From positions 167,616-231,615 of the forward strand of contig NZ_LT593745.1 of the NCBI RefSeq assembly GCF_900089075.1: a stretch of DNA of 64,000 bases, written 5' to 3'. Each line of letters begins with the position of its first letter. The stretch's first letter is position 1. A model generated the notes under the pieces. The model ran no database searches and was not told the origin of the DNA. It was given only the letters and a program-made list of their open reading frames with translations. The translations under genes and the position numbers were made by a program. The DNA comes from Vaginella massiliensis (GTDB lineage Bacteria; Bacteroidota; Bacteroidia; Flavobacteriales; Weeksellaceae). Positions 1 through 8,665 of the stretch are shown here, in pieces.

Positions 1-124
1 TTGGAGTAGCTACTGTTGCTAATCCTTGAGGAATCAAAAAGTTACGTGCATATCCAGGTTTTACTGAAACTACTTCAAATTCAAAACCTAAACCTTCTAC
101 ATCTTTTTTTAATATGATATTCAT
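1..124 (-). CDS. rplI: 50S ribosomal protein L9, N-terminal part (cut by window edge)
   Basis: The reverse strand from 124 reads [16 protein letters not shown] and continues to about residue 41, where the window ends. This is the N-terminal domain of L9, with its typical [13 protein letters not shown] motif that contacts 23S rRNA. It is the third gene of rpsF-rpsR-rplI, 24 bases after rpsR, so it is almost certainly co-transcribed from the promoter near 851-885. Only the first 41 codons are visible; the linker helix and C-terminal domain lie outside the window. Confidence 0.93.
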   Translation of the reverse strand, partial: MNIILKKDVEGLGFEFEVVSVKPGYARNFLIPQGLATVATP

Positions 125-148
125 GATATTTTATTCTTTAGGTTTTTA

Positions 149-451
149 TTATTTTAATTGGTCTCCTACGAATGGTAATAAAGCTAAATGACGAGCTCTT
201 TTGATTGCTTTAGAAACTTTTCTTTGGTATTTCAAAGAAGTTCCGGTATAACGACGTGGTAAGATTTTACCTTGCTCGTTTACGAACTGAATCAAAAAAT
301 CTGCATCTTTATAGTCTACGTATTTGATTCCGAATTTTTTGAAACGACAATATTTTTTGTTTGATTGTGTCTCGATATCTAATGGAGATAAATAACGAAT
401 TTCTGACTCGTTACCACCTGCTGCTTTTTTTGCTAATTCATCAATTGCCAT
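149..451 (-). CDS. rpsR: 30S ribosomal protein S18
   Basis: A 100-residue protein that binds 16S rRNA as a heterodimer with S6 on the small-subunit platform. The body shows the S18 signatures around [16 protein letters not shown] and [22 protein letters not shown], a basic C-terminal half that contacts rRNA. The N-terminal extension of about 25 residues is somewhat longer than in E. coli (75 aa), as is usual in Bacteroidota. The gene starts 11 bases after rpsF and lies 24 bases before rplI, the classical order. Identification is by direct family recognition. Confidence 0.96.
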   Translation of the reverse strand: MAIDELAKKAAGGNESEIRYLSPLDIETQSNKKYCRFKKFGIKYVDYKDADFLIQFVNEQGKILPRRYTGTSLKYQRKVSKAIKRARHLALLPFVGDQLK

Positions 452-462
452 AGTTCAAAATT

Positions 463-807
463 TTACTTGTTAGCGGTTTTTAATTTGGTTCTACGTTTTT
501 CTGCCCACTCAATTCCATGTTTATCCAACTTCACAGTTAAATAACGCAATACACGTTCGTCACGTTTGAACGCCAACTCTAAATTTGAAACCAAATCAGC
601 ATTTTCTGTTTTGAATTCGATCAAATGGTAAAATCCATTTCTTTTGTTTTGAATTGCGTAAGCTAATTTTTTCAAGCCCCAATTCTCTTTTGCTACGATT
701 TCTGCACCATTCGAGGTAAGATAATCGTGAAACTTATTAACTGCTTCCTCTACCTGTGAATCTGATAGAACGGGAGTTAAAATGAAAACAGTTTCGTAAT
801 TTGTCAT
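463..807 (-). CDS. rpsF: 30S ribosomal protein S6
   Basis: A 114-residue S6 protein with the N-terminal [16 protein letters not shown] strand and the NGFYHLIEF and [11 protein letters not shown] segments of the split beta-alpha-beta fold. It pairs with S18, encoded immediately downstream. It is the first gene of the ribosomal operon. A good Bacteroidota promoter lies upstream (-7 TATATTTG at 851-858 read on minus), giving a leader of about 40 bases in which no convincing hairpin was seen, so the S6:S18-binding leader known in other bacteria is not obvious here. Confidence 0.96.
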   Translation of the reverse strand: MTNYETVFILTPVLSDSQVEEAVNKFHDYLTSNGAEIVAKENWGLKKLAYAIQNKRNGFYHLIEFKTENADLVSNLELAFKRDERVLRYLTVKLDKHGIEWAEKRRTKLKTANK

Positions 808-850
808 TTTAAAAATGTTTTTATTAAATTAAAATTTATTTATTAGCGTG

Positions 851-885
851 CAAATATAGTGAAATCTTTTTAAATATCTACAAAA
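851..885 (-). promoter_or_regulatory. Promoter of the rpsF-rpsR-rplI operon
   Basis: On the minus strand a perfect -7 element TATATTTG (851-858) is preceded by TTTTG (881-885) as the -33 element, with a 22-base spacer. This is the Bacteroidota housekeeping-sigma pattern. The predicted start is near 847, about 40 bases before the rpsF ATG. Confidence 0.7.
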
Positions 886-968
886 GAATAAATTAATTTA
901 TCTGACTGCGCTGCTCTTAACATTTTTCAAAAAAAAATTCAATTTATCTTGCATTTATTCGTTTTCTA

Positions 969-1000
969 TTTTGCAGTTAGAAAATATTGTTTGATATTTG
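969..1000 (+). promoter_or_regulatory. Candidate promoter of a small RNA
   Basis: TTTTG at 969-973 and GATATTTG at 993-1000 match the -33 and -7 elements (one mismatch in the -7 box) with a 19-base spacer. The predicted start is near 1004. There is no credible start codon context downstream before the terminator at 1049-1084. Confidence 0.4.
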
Positions 1001-1003
1001 CAA

Positions 1004-1084
1004 CCGTAAAAGCTAATGGCTTTTTCATAGGTTTAGGTTGGTTTAATGGAAGTCCTTGTTCAAAAACAAGGGCTTCTTTTTTTT
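1004..1084 (+). ncRNA. Candidate small RNA or leader RNA upstream of the M24 peptidase
   Basis: The segment lies between a promoter-like element and a strong intrinsic terminator and would give an RNA of about 80 nt. It can form a short first hairpin (AAAAGC 1007-1012 with GCTTTT 1019-1024, loop TAATG) and then the 12-bp terminator hairpin. A separate perfect -7 box follows at 1087-1094, so the downstream gene does not need this RNA for its own transcription. No match to a known RNA family was recognised. It could be an independent sRNA or a remnant leader. Confidence 0.4.
1049..1084 (+). terminator. Intrinsic terminator before the M24 peptidase gene
   Basis: A 12-bp stem (1049-1060 with 1065-1076, one T.G pair), loop CAAA, then eight T. 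It sits upstream of a start codon rather than downstream of a gene, which makes it the 3' end of a small transcript starting near 1004. Confidence 0.8.
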
Positions 1085-1086
1085 AT

Positions 1087-1094
1087 TACCTTTG
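1087..1094 (+). promoter_or_regulatory. -7 element of the M24 peptidase gene
   Basis: TACCTTTG is a perfect match to TAnnTTTG, placed just after the T-tract of the preceding terminator and 22 bases before the ATG at 1117. No clear -33 TTG at the standard distance was found. Confidence 0.55.
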
Positions 1095-1116
1095 GTGTAA
1101 TAAAAATTTACAAGTT

Positions 1117-2421
1117 ATGACAACAAAATACGAGACCATCGATTCGGCTTTATACATTCAGAATCGTAAAAATTTTGCCGAGCAAATGCAAGCAAAATCA
1201 TTAGCCGTCTTCAATTCTAATGACATCTACCCTATTTCATCAGACAGTAGCTTACCGTTTGCTCAACATCGCGATATACTGTATTTGTCTGGAGTTGACC
1301 AAGAAGAAACTATTTTGGTAATTTTCCCAGATGCACACGAAGAAAAATATCGCGAAATATTATTTGTACGAGAAACCAACGAACACATTGCCATCTGGGA
1401 AGGCGAAAAACTGAACAAAGCACAAGCTACGGCAGTCTCTGGAATCAAAACGGTTTATTGGCTTCAAGATTTCCCAGTGATTTTCAGAAAATTGATGGTC
1501 GAAGCCGAAAAAGTTTACATCAACAAAAACGAGCACTACCGAGTGACCACAGCGCCTGAAGTTGAAACCAGAGAAGATCGATTCATAAAACAACTGCAAC
1601 ACGATTATCCTGGGCATACTTATTTGCGATCAAATCCTATATTACAACGTTTGCGTTCGGTGAAAAATAAAATCGAAATCGAACTCATTCAGAAAGCATG
1701 TGCTATCACCAACAAAGGCTTTCGTAGAGTGTTAAACTTTGTAAAACCTGATGTTTGGGAATTTGAAATTGAGGCTGAGTTTGCACACGAATTTTTACGT
1801 AATCGTTCCAAAGGTTTTGCCTACACGCCCATCATTGCATCGGGTAACAACGCCAATGTTTTGCATTATATCCAAAACAATCAGCAATGTAAAGACGGCG
1901 ATCTTATTTTGTTGGATGTGGGAGCAGAATACGCAAATTATTCATCAGACATGACGCGTACTATTCCCGTAAACGGAAGATTCACACCGCGACAACGCGA
2001 AATCTACAACGCTGTTTTACGATGCAAAAAAGCAGCAGAAGATCTATTGGTCGCTGGTAATAATTGGTACAAACTTCATCAGGAAATGGGCGAAATATAC
2101 ACCGCCGAATTGCTACAATTGGGATTATTGGACAAAGCAGATGTGCAAAATGAGGATCCGACTTGGCCAGCTTATAAAAAATACATGATGCATGGCACTT
2201 CTCACCACATGGGCTTGGATACCCACGATTACGGAATCTTAACGGATGATTTTGTAGCCGGCATGGTCTTTACCAACGAACCTGGTTTTTATATTCCGGC
2301 AGAAGGTTTTGGTATTCGTTTGGAAGATGATTACGTGATCCAGGCAAGTGGAAAACCACTCAATCTGATGCAAGACATTCCGCTCGAAGCCGAAGAAATT
2401 GAAACCTTGATGAATGCCTAA
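1117..2421 (+). CDS. pepP: M24B family Xaa-Pro aminopeptidase
   Basis: A 434-residue metallopeptidase that removes N-terminal residues preceding proline. The N-terminal aminopeptidase-P domain covers roughly residues 1-170. The pita-bread catalytic domain follows, with the di-metal ligands visible in DVGAEYANYSSDMTRTIP (two Asp), HGTSHHMGLDTHD (His), TNEPGFYIP (Glu) and IRLEDDYV (Glu). The ATG at 1117 is chosen because the reading frame upstream to 949 runs through a terminator hairpin and its own promoter box and encodes no peptidase-like sequence. It ends in a bidirectional terminator shared with the VWA-OmpA gene. Confidence 0.92.
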   Translation: MTTKYETIDSALYIQNRKNFAEQMQAKSLAVFNSNDIYPISSDSSLPFAQHRDILYLSGVDQEETILVIFPDAHEEKYREILFVRETNEHIAIWEGEKLNKAQATAVSGIKTVYWLQDFPVIFRKLMVEAEKVYINKNEHYRVTTAPEVETREDRFIKQLQHDYPGHTYLRSNPILQRLRSVKNKIEIELIQKACAITNKGFRRVLNFVKPDVWEFEIEAEFAHEFLRNRSKGFAYTPIIASGNNANVLHYIQNNQQCKDGDLILLDVGAEYANYSSDMTRTIPVNGRFTPRQREIYNAVLRCKKAAEDLLVAGNNWYKLHQEMGEIYTAELLQLGLLDKADVQNEDPTWPAYKKYMMHGTSHHMGLDTHDYGILTDDFVAGMVFTNEPGFYIPAEGFGIRLEDDYVIQASGKPLNLMQDIPLEAEEIETLMNA

Positions 2422-2436
2422 TGCGGTACAACCGTG

Positions 2437-2468
2437 AAAAAGTGATTAGCGCGCTAATCACTTTTTTT
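2437..2468. terminator. Bidirectional terminator between pepP and the VWA-OmpA gene
   Basis: AGTGATTAGCG (2441-2451) is followed directly by its exact complement (2452-2462), flanked by A-run and T-run. It works in both directions for the two convergent genes. Confidence 0.85.
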
Positions 2469-4728
2469 ATTCAATTATAATTTGAACTCTCCTATTCTCG
2501 AAATTCTTCCACTCGGGGCAGACCTCAACTGGTCTACATTCTTTGTGCAACAAATCTTTGGCTCCAACGCCTTTCGATGTTAATCGCTTCGAATCTATTC
2601 CGTGCTTTTCCAAATAGATTCTCACAGCATTGGCTCGGCGAAACGATAAATTTTGATTATACTCTGCCGTTCCCGACGCATCGGTATGCCCTACAATCGT
2701 AAAGGTATAGGTTGGATATTGTAACATCAGTTTTAATATTTCATCTAAAATGATAAAATCTTCCTTGCGAATTTCGTCACTATCAAAATCGAATTTAAGG
2801 CTTTTCAGCACCGAATTCGATAAATTTTCGATGGCATTTTTCTTAGAATCGACGCTCAACACATCGATCGGACAACCATTGGCTTCTTTCAACCCGAATT
2901 GTGTCGGACATTTGTCGAGTAAATCGTGCACGCCGTCACCATCCGAATCATAATCATAATGAAACGTCACAAACTGATTGTTCGACAAATCGCTTCTATT
3001 TTCTACCAACAAATTATAAGGCGTCGCAATATTATACCTTTCGCCCAACTGCTCTATTTCTTTGCGATACCGACCTGTTTTCTTGCAATAATCGCCGCAT
3101 CTTTCTTCTTCCATCATCAGGTACTGAATTTTCTTTTGAACCCAATAATACTTGATCGCCTCTGCAAAAATGGTTGTTTGTTGCTTCAATTGAAATTCTT
3201 TTTTATACGTGAAATCACCGTCTTTACCCGTAATAACAAGCGATTGACTGGGCGTTTTCTTGCAATCTCTGGTCACGAAATTGATGGGTCGATTGGACAA
3301 AAATCCGTTAAAATTACGAGGAAAAGTTTCATTCAAATTAAAGGTTGTCGATTTCACTTCAATGTTTCGCAAAATTGGGGTGAGAATCAATTGTTGGAAA
3401 GATTTCACTTGCGGCTCTACATCCTTCTCGTTATCAATAATCAACGGTTGAATGCCCGTGGTATATCCTAAATAATTCATCGTTTTGTAATCTACCTGCT
3501 GCCCTATTCCTAAAATAAAATAATGCGCATTTTTGAGGTTCGATTGAATATCGAGGTGAATATTTTGATTGGGATCTATCCGCCCATCCGAAGCAATCAC
3601 AACAAGACGATTGAAATTGTAATCGACCGGAATATTGTTGACGCGTTTCAGTGCATCGGTAAGTTTCAGGCTACCAGCGCTTTCCATCTTCCGAAGCATT
3701 TCTACGGCTCTTTGCTTCTGCTCTGGCGTTGCAAAAACAGCCCGCGGCGACAACTGATTGGTGTTTTTGTTGAAGTAAAAAATATTAAACTTCTCTTGTT
3801 CGCTCAATTGTTCTATCACTTCCATCATCATTTGGCGAATGTGTTCCAAAGATTTCCCTTTCATCGAACCCGAAGCATCGAGTAAGAAAATATATTCGCG
3901 TGGCTTCAGATTTTTCGTATCTATTTTAGCAGGCGGTTGAATATTACCCAAAACGTAACGACAATTTTCGTCTTGGTATTGCAACAATTCGGCATTCATT
4001 TGCTCGTCTACATATTCGTAGCGAACGTTTATGGGCGATGCCCAATATTTTGTGCTGATGTATTGGGTATGTGTTGCGCTTTTCGGCTTTTTTTCAAAAT
4101 CATTTGTAAGACCTTTTACATTTTTGAGGTTTTCGCCAAAAAAATTCAATTCGATCGAAAATTTTTCTGGCGAGAAAGATGCTAAATTATATGGAAAACG
4201 TTTGGTTTGAGTGAAATTTTTGGTTCGTTTGGCAATCGGAACGTTCAGCTCAAAAGCATATTGATGCAAATTTTGCTGAACCGATTTTGTCCATTTGATC
4301 TCAACCGAAATCGATTCGTTGGGTTGCAAATCAGACAGTTCAACTTCCATTCGAAGAGAAGCTTCTTGATTGGTTTTCAAACTTTGATTTTTTCGTTGGG
4401 CTTCTTTTCGCAATTCGAAAATAGATTTGGACGATAATTCGATTGTTTCATCATTTTTTTTGATGACCAGCTGATAAATATTTTGTTCTGGTTGATGTGG
4501 AATTACATATTTTACAGCAATTGGCTGCTGACCGACATTCGCAAAATTTTGGAAACTCTCGACCGACGCCAACACTGTTTGAATATTGGAAATCACCCTG
4601 AATTCCTGAACTTTTACCGATGCAAATTGCGCTTCGTTTTCTACCTCAAGATACGGGAAAACTCCGTACGATTGCGCTTGCAACGGAACAACAAAAACCA
4701 GGAAATACCAAAATAAAAATCGAATCAT
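2467..4728 (-). CDS. Secreted VWA domain protein with C-terminal OmpA domain
   Basis: A 753-residue envelope protein. It starts with a signal peptide (MIRFLFWYFLVFVVPLQAQS). An N-terminal region of about 250 residues, beta-rich and resembling the VIT-like part of inter-alpha-trypsin proteins, precedes a von Willebrand A domain with an intact MIDAS motif DASGS beginning at D284. A calcium-type thrombospondin-3 stretch (DYDSDGDGVHD, about residue 590) links to an OmpA-like peptidoglycan-binding domain (about 640-753, with FDFDSDEIR and VGHTDASGTAEYNQNLSFRRA). A periplasmic or outer-membrane protein that binds peptidoglycan while presenting a metal-dependent adhesion domain is the inference; substrate unknown. 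Confidence 0.8.
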   Translation of the reverse strand: MIRFLFWYFLVFVVPLQAQSYGVFPYLEVENEAQFASVKVQEFRVISNIQTVLASVESFQNFANVGQQPIAVKYVIPHQPEQNIYQLVIKKNDETIELSSKSIFELRKEAQRKNQSLKTNQEASLRMEVELSDLQPNESISVEIKWTKSVQQNLHQYAFELNVPIAKRTKNFTQTKRFPYNLASFSPEKFSIELNFFGENLKNVKGLTNDFEKKPKSATHTQYISTKYWASPINVRYEYVDEQMNAELLQYQDENCRYVLGNIQPPAKIDTKNLKPREYIFLLDASGSMKGKSLEHIRQMMMEVIEQLSEQEKFNIFYFNKNTNQLSPRAVFATPEQKQRAVEMLRKMESAGSLKLTDALKRVNNIPVDYNFNRLVVIASDGRIDPNQNIHLDIQSNLKNAHYFILGIGQQVDYKTMNYLGYTTGIQPLIIDNEKDVEPQVKSFQQLILTPILRNIEVKSTTFNLNETFPRNFNGFLSNRPINFVTRDCKKTPSQSLVITGKDGDFTYKKEFQLKQQTTIFAEAIKYYWVQKKIQYLMMEEERCGDYCKKTGRYRKEIEQLGERYNIATPYNLLVENRSDLSNNQFVTFHYDYDSDGDGVHDLLDKCPTQFGLKEANGCPIDVLSVDSKKNAIENLSNSVLKSLKFDFDSDEIRKEDFIILDEILKLMLQYPTYTFTIVGHTDASGTAEYNQNLSFRRANAVRIYLEKHGIDSKRLTSKGVGAKDLLHKECRPVEVCPEWKNFENRRVQIIIE

Positions 4729-4806
4729 ACGTGAATAATATAATTTGATGAGTTAAAAATATGCCTATTCTTTTTAATAATTGAATAAAGTAATCAAAAA
4801 CTAACC

Positions 4807-4814
4807 TAAATTTG
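4807..4814 (+). promoter_or_regulatory. -7 element of the JmjC/cupin gene
   Basis: TAAATTTG, a perfect -7 element, 19 bases before the ATG at 4834. A TTG at 4781-4783 gives a 23-base spacer. Confidence 0.6.
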
Positions 4815-4833
4815 TAGCCCTAATTTTATAACC

Positions 4834-5703
4834 ATGCAATTTAATTTAATTGAAGTAGAACGAGTTGATACGATAAGTGCCAAAGATTTTCAGCAGTATT
4901 ATGTGAAACCACAAAAACCTGTGGTGGTCGAGCGTATTACAGAAGATTGGCCAGCTTATGAGAAATGGAATTTCGACTACATAAAACAAGTTGCGGGCGA
5001 TAAAATTGTACCGCTTTACAACAACGATCCGGTCGATTCGACCAAGAAAGTCAACGAAGCTGTTGCCCATATGAAAATGAGTGATTATGTTGATTTACTG
5101 CAGCGAGAACCAACCGATCTTCGTATTTTTCTTTACAATTTGATGAGCCAAGTACCCGAATTGCAGAAAGATTACAAGATGCCCGATCTTGGTCTGAAAT
5201 TATTCAAATCGATGCCGATGCTTTTCTTTGGTGGCGAGGGTTCGAATGTTTTTATGCACTACGATATTGATTTGGCGAATATTTTACATTTTCATTTTGC
5301 AGGCGAAAAACGTTGCATTATTGTTCCGCCAGAACAATCGAAATACATGTACAAAATTCCTTTTTCGGTGATTTGTAGAGAAGACATCGATTTCGACAAT
5401 CCAGATTTCGACAAATGGCCCGCGCTGAAAAATCTACAGCCCATGTACGCCGATCTGAAACATGGCGAAATGCTCTACATGCCAGAAGGCTGGTGGCATT
5501 ACATGAAATACCTCACACCCGGATTTTCGATGAGTTTGCGTGCGTTGGCTCATAAACCAAAAAATTTTACAGAGGCGATTTACAATATTTTCATCATGCG
5601 CAATTACGATAATTTGATGCGAAAGATAAAAGGACAACAATGGATAGAAGAAAAAAACGCAAATGCCATTAGCCAAACGCACAAACGATTATCTATTAAA
5701 TAG
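4834..5703 (+). CDS. JmjC/cupin-like Fe(II) 2-oxoglutarate oxygenase family protein
   Basis: A 289-residue member of the cupin_8 (JmjC-like) family, related to factor-inhibiting HIF. The Fe(II) ligands of the HxD...H triad are visible: H142 and D144 in FMHYDIDLANI and H222 in EGWWHYMKYL. The N-terminal part (KPQKPVVVERITEDWPAYEKW) is the typical entry strand of these hydroxylases. The target, protein or small molecule, cannot be told. It is monocistronic, with a clear promoter box and a weak hairpin downstream. Confidence 0.8.
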   Translation: MQFNLIEVERVDTISAKDFQQYYVKPQKPVVVERITEDWPAYEKWNFDYIKQVAGDKIVPLYNNDPVDSTKKVNEAVAHMKMSDYVDLLQREPTDLRIFLYNLMSQVPELQKDYKMPDLGLKLFKSMPMLFFGGEGSNVFMHYDIDLANILHFHFAGEKRCIIVPPEQSKYMYKIPFSVICREDIDFDNPDFDKWPALKNLQPMYADLKHGEMLYMPEGWWHYMKYLTPGFSMSLRALAHKPKNFTEAIYNIFIMRNYDNLMRKIKGQQWIEEKNANAISQTHKRLSIK

Positions 5704-5863
5704 TGAAAGTTTAGAATTTTCGACCTTTTGAAAACACCAAAACCAGATAACTATTCTAATTTTTGACAATTATTTGGTTTTGTTTTCTAAATACACTATT
5801 TATAATCTGAAATTTTAGATTATTTTTCAGGAAATATGAAACTTTGCAAGCTAATTGGAATGT

Positions 5864-7177
5864 ATGGTTTCTGACAGAAAAAAATCTTGGGCACTTTTGC
5901 CGCTCATCCTTTTTATCCTCATCTATTTTTCGGCATCATTGATGCTCAACGACTTTTATGCAATTTCGGCACTCACCGTATTTGTTGCTGTTACGCTTTT
6001 GGCCTTTTTACAATTTCCGAAAATACCATTCGACCATAAATTGAAAGCTTTTGCCGAAGGCGCAGCTAACGAGACAGTTTTGTTGATGATTATGATTTTC
6101 TTGCTGGCAGGCGCATTCGCGCAACTGGGCAATATGGTTGGTGCTGTACAAGCTATTGTCAATATGCTCATGGCCTATATTCCATCAAATTTTATCATTC
6201 CTGGCTTTTTCTTACTGGCTTGTTTTATCTCGATTTCGATAGGCACCTCGGTTGGCACAATTGCTACGCTCTCACCAATTGCGGTAGAAATGGAGAATGT
6301 ACTCCCGGGCAGTTTACCTATTTTATTAGCAGCAGTTGTTGGCGGATCGATGTTTGGCGATAATTTATCGTTCATCTCCGACACCACGGTTGCTGCTACC
6401 CGAACACAGAACGTCAGCATGAAAACAAAATTCAAAGCGAATTTTACATTGGTTCTTCCTGCCGCTGTCGCCACCACAATTCTTTATTATTTTTTATCAT
6501 CCGCCATAACACTTCAACAATTCGAGTCGCAACAAGCTGGCTATGACATTCTTGGACTTCTGCCTTATGTGCTAGTGTTTGGCTTTTCTATTTTAGGTCT
6601 GAATGTTCTATGGGCGCTGTGTATTGGTATAATTTGTTTTGGTCTGATCGCTGTTTTTCATTTCGATTTTACATTTCACGACAGCATAAATGCCATACAA
6701 GATGGTTTCTCGAATATGTTTGAATTGAGCTTATTATGCTTAATTATCAGCGGTTTGGTTGGAATTATTCGTTTGCACGGCGGGATAGATTATATCGTAC
6801 AAATGATTACCAATCGTATCAAAACTAAAAAACAAGCCGAACTCGGAATCGCTTCGCTCACGGCAATTGTAGACGCTGTATTGGCAAACAACACCATCAG
6901 CATTTTGATTGTAGGAAATCTGGCAAAAGTCATTGCCGACACACACAATTTGCAACCCAAACGCGTCGCGAGTATTTTGGACACCACTTCGTGTTTTATG
7001 CAAGGAATCATTCCATACGGAGCGCAAATTTTGGTAGCGCTGGCGGCAGCAAAATCATTAGGATTCAACTTATCACCTTTAGCCATCATCAGTCATCTCT
7101 ATTATCCGTTTTTGATTGGCTTTTCGACCTTGGTGATGATACTTTTCTACCAACATCGACCGAAAAACTCCGATTAA
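5864..7177 (+). CDS. Na+/H+ antiporter, NhaC family-like membrane protein
   Basis: A 437-residue polytopic inner-membrane protein with about eleven hydrophobic segments. Segments such as ISIGTSVGTIATLSPIA, GGSMFGDNLSFISDTTVAA and NNTISILIVGNLAK match the NhaC/ion-transporter superfamily. Na+(or other cation)/H+ exchange is inferred from the family. ATG 5864 is preferred over the TTG at 5855. The frame-adjacent element AAACTTTG at 5839-5846 resembles a -7 box with one mismatch. A small hairpin with a T-run (TAATCT/AGATTA, about 5802-5827) precedes the gene. Confidence 0.8.
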   Translation: MVSDRKKSWALLPLILFILIYFSASLMLNDFYAISALTVFVAVTLLAFLQFPKIPFDHKLKAFAEGAANETVLLMIMIFLLAGAFAQLGNMVGAVQAIVNMLMAYIPSNFIIPGFFLLACFISISIGTSVGTIATLSPIAVEMENVLPGSLPILLAAVVGGSMFGDNLSFISDTTVAATRTQNVSMKTKFKANFTLVLPAAVATTILYYFLSSAITLQQFESQQAGYDILGLLPYVLVFGFSILGLNVLWALCIGIICFGLIAVFHFDFTFHDSINAIQDGFSNMFELSLLCLIISGLVGIIRLHGGIDYIVQMITNRIKTKKQAELGIASLTAIVDAVLANNTISILIVGNLAKVIADTHNLQPKRVASILDTTSCFMQGIIPYGAQILVALAAAKSLGFNLSPLAIISHLYYPFLIGFSTLVMILFYQHRPKNSD

Positions 7178-7218
7178 ATTCAGCAATTGATCGCTACAGC
7201 AAAATGAGAAATAACTCG

Positions 7219-7226
7219 TAACTTTG
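7219..7226 (+). promoter_or_regulatory. -7 element of mnmA
   Basis: TAACTTTG, perfect match, 19 bases before the mnmA ATG, giving a predicted leader of about 16 bases. Confidence 0.6.
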
Positions 7227-7245
7227 CCGATATTTTTTTTAGAAA

Positions 7246-8439
7246 ATGAAAAGAGTTGTTGTCGGATTATCTGGAGGAGTGGATTCTAGCGTTGCAGCCT
7301 ATCTTTTGAAAGAACAAGGCTATGAAGTTATCGGGTTGTTTATGCGCAATTGGAACGATGCAAGTGTAACTTTGGAAGACGAATGCCCGTGGATAGAAGA
7401 TAGTGCAGACGCTTTGTTGGTTGCAGAAAAGTTGGATATTCCTTTTCAGGTCATCGACATGTCGGAGGCGTACAAAGAGCGTATTGTCGATTATATGTTC
7501 AACGAATACGAACAAGGTCGAACGCCAAACCCGGATGTTCTCTGCAACCGCGAAATAAAATTTGATTTGTTTCTGAAAACTGCGCTCGAACTTGGGGCAG
7601 ATTTCGTTGCAACGGGGCATTATGCACGCAAAACTTCTTTTATCGATGAACACGGCAATGAAATATTCCGATTGCTGAAAGGGGTTGACAACAACAAAGA
7701 CCAAAGTTATTTTTTGTGCCAACTCTCACAAGAACAATTGAGCAAAGCTTTGTTTCCAATAGGCGATATCGAAAAACCAGAAGTGCGTAAGATTGCCCAA
7801 AAATTAGATTTGGTAACCGCCAACAAAAAAGATTCTCAGGGTTTATGTTTTATTGGTAAAGTAAGTCTGCCCGAATTTTTGCAACAGCAACTCAGCACCA
7901 AAGAAGGTAAAATCATCGAAATTCAAAAAGATTGGCAGCCTTATACTCGAGCAATTCCCGACTTCAAAGATCAATTTGAAGCCTTGGACTTCGAAGCAAA
8001 TGGTTTTCAATATCATCCTACCGACGGCGAAGTAGTGGGCAAACATCAGGGCGCTCATTTTTTTACCCGCGGTCAACGCAAAGGTTTGGGTGTTGGCGGT
8101 AAAGCAGAACCGCTCTTTGTGCTCGATACCGATGTAGAAGAAAACATTATCTATACAGGGCAAGGTGCCGAACATCCTGGTTTGATGAAGCGTGTTTTGT
8201 TTATAAAAGAAAACGAAATTCATTGGGTACGAGAAGATTTGGCGTTACAAGAAAACGAAACGCTCGAGGTGATGGCCAGAATTCGTTACCGACAACCATT
8301 ACAAAAAGCAACTTTACACAAAGCGAAGTCTGGTCTATACGTAGCATTCGAACAACCGCAATCGGCTATTACCGAAGGGCAATTTTGCGCTTGGTACAAA
8401 GGCGAAGAATTGCTGGGTTCGGGCGTGATTGCGTATTGA
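7246..8439 (+). CDS. mnmA: tRNA-specific 2-thiouridylase MnmA
   Basis: A 397-residue ATP pyrophosphatase that thiolates U34 of tRNA Lys, Glu and Gln. The PP-loop [12 protein letters not shown] is at residues 8-19. The catalytic pair is present: C100 in [13 protein letters not shown] and C201 in SQGLCFIGK. The C-terminal OB-fold-like part contains RKGLGVGG and RYRQ segments. The persulfide donor is usually a cysteine desulfurase; sufS is in the same window at 14.5 kb. mnmD, which acts later on the same nucleoside, lies at 53.4 kb. Confidence 0.96.
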   Translation: MKRVVVGLSGGVDSSVAAYLLKEQGYEVIGLFMRNWNDASVTLEDECPWIEDSADALLVAEKLDIPFQVIDMSEAYKERIVDYMFNEYEQGRTPNPDVLCNREIKFDLFLKTALELGADFVATGHYARKTSFIDEHGNEIFRLLKGVDNNKDQSYFLCQLSQEQLSKALFPIGDIEKPEVRKIAQKLDLVTANKKDSQGLCFIGKVSLPEFLQQQLSTKEGKIIEIQKDWQPYTRAIPDFKDQFEALDFEANGFQYHPTDGEVVGKHQGAHFFTRGQRKGLGVGGKAEPLFVLDTDVEENIIYTGQGAEHPGLMKRVLFIKENEIHWVREDLALQENETLEVMARIRYRQPLQKATLHKAKSGLYVAFEQPQSAITEGQFCAWYKGEELLGSGVIAY

Positions 8440-8665
8440 TAAATTGGGAATAAAAACAAAACCTTGTAACTGATACGCATCGATGTATTGACTGATGAAT
8501 TTTCTAAGATAAACGTTTTTTTATAACTTAAATATTTAGGTCAAAATAACGAAAGACAAACAAGCAAACTCTTCACTTCTTGCCAAATTGTCATATTTTT
8601 ACCATTGGTCTAACTTTTGAATTTTCCAATCGAAAATAATCATTAAAAACACAACATCAGCTATC

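Noticed and set aside
949..1116. N-terminal extension of the M24 peptidase to an ATG at 949
   Set aside because: The segment contains a terminator hairpin and a perfect -7 box, and its translation is not peptidase-like.
2926..3471. 181-codon open frame on plus inside the VWA-OmpA gene
   Set aside because: It is antisense to a clear coding gene, has no promoter box and no recognisable protein features.
8474..8489. Imperfect palindrome ATACGCATCGATGTAT upstream of htpG as a heat-shock operator
   Set aside because: It is short, imperfect, does not match CIRCE, and lies about 180 bases from the start codon with no promoter box near it.
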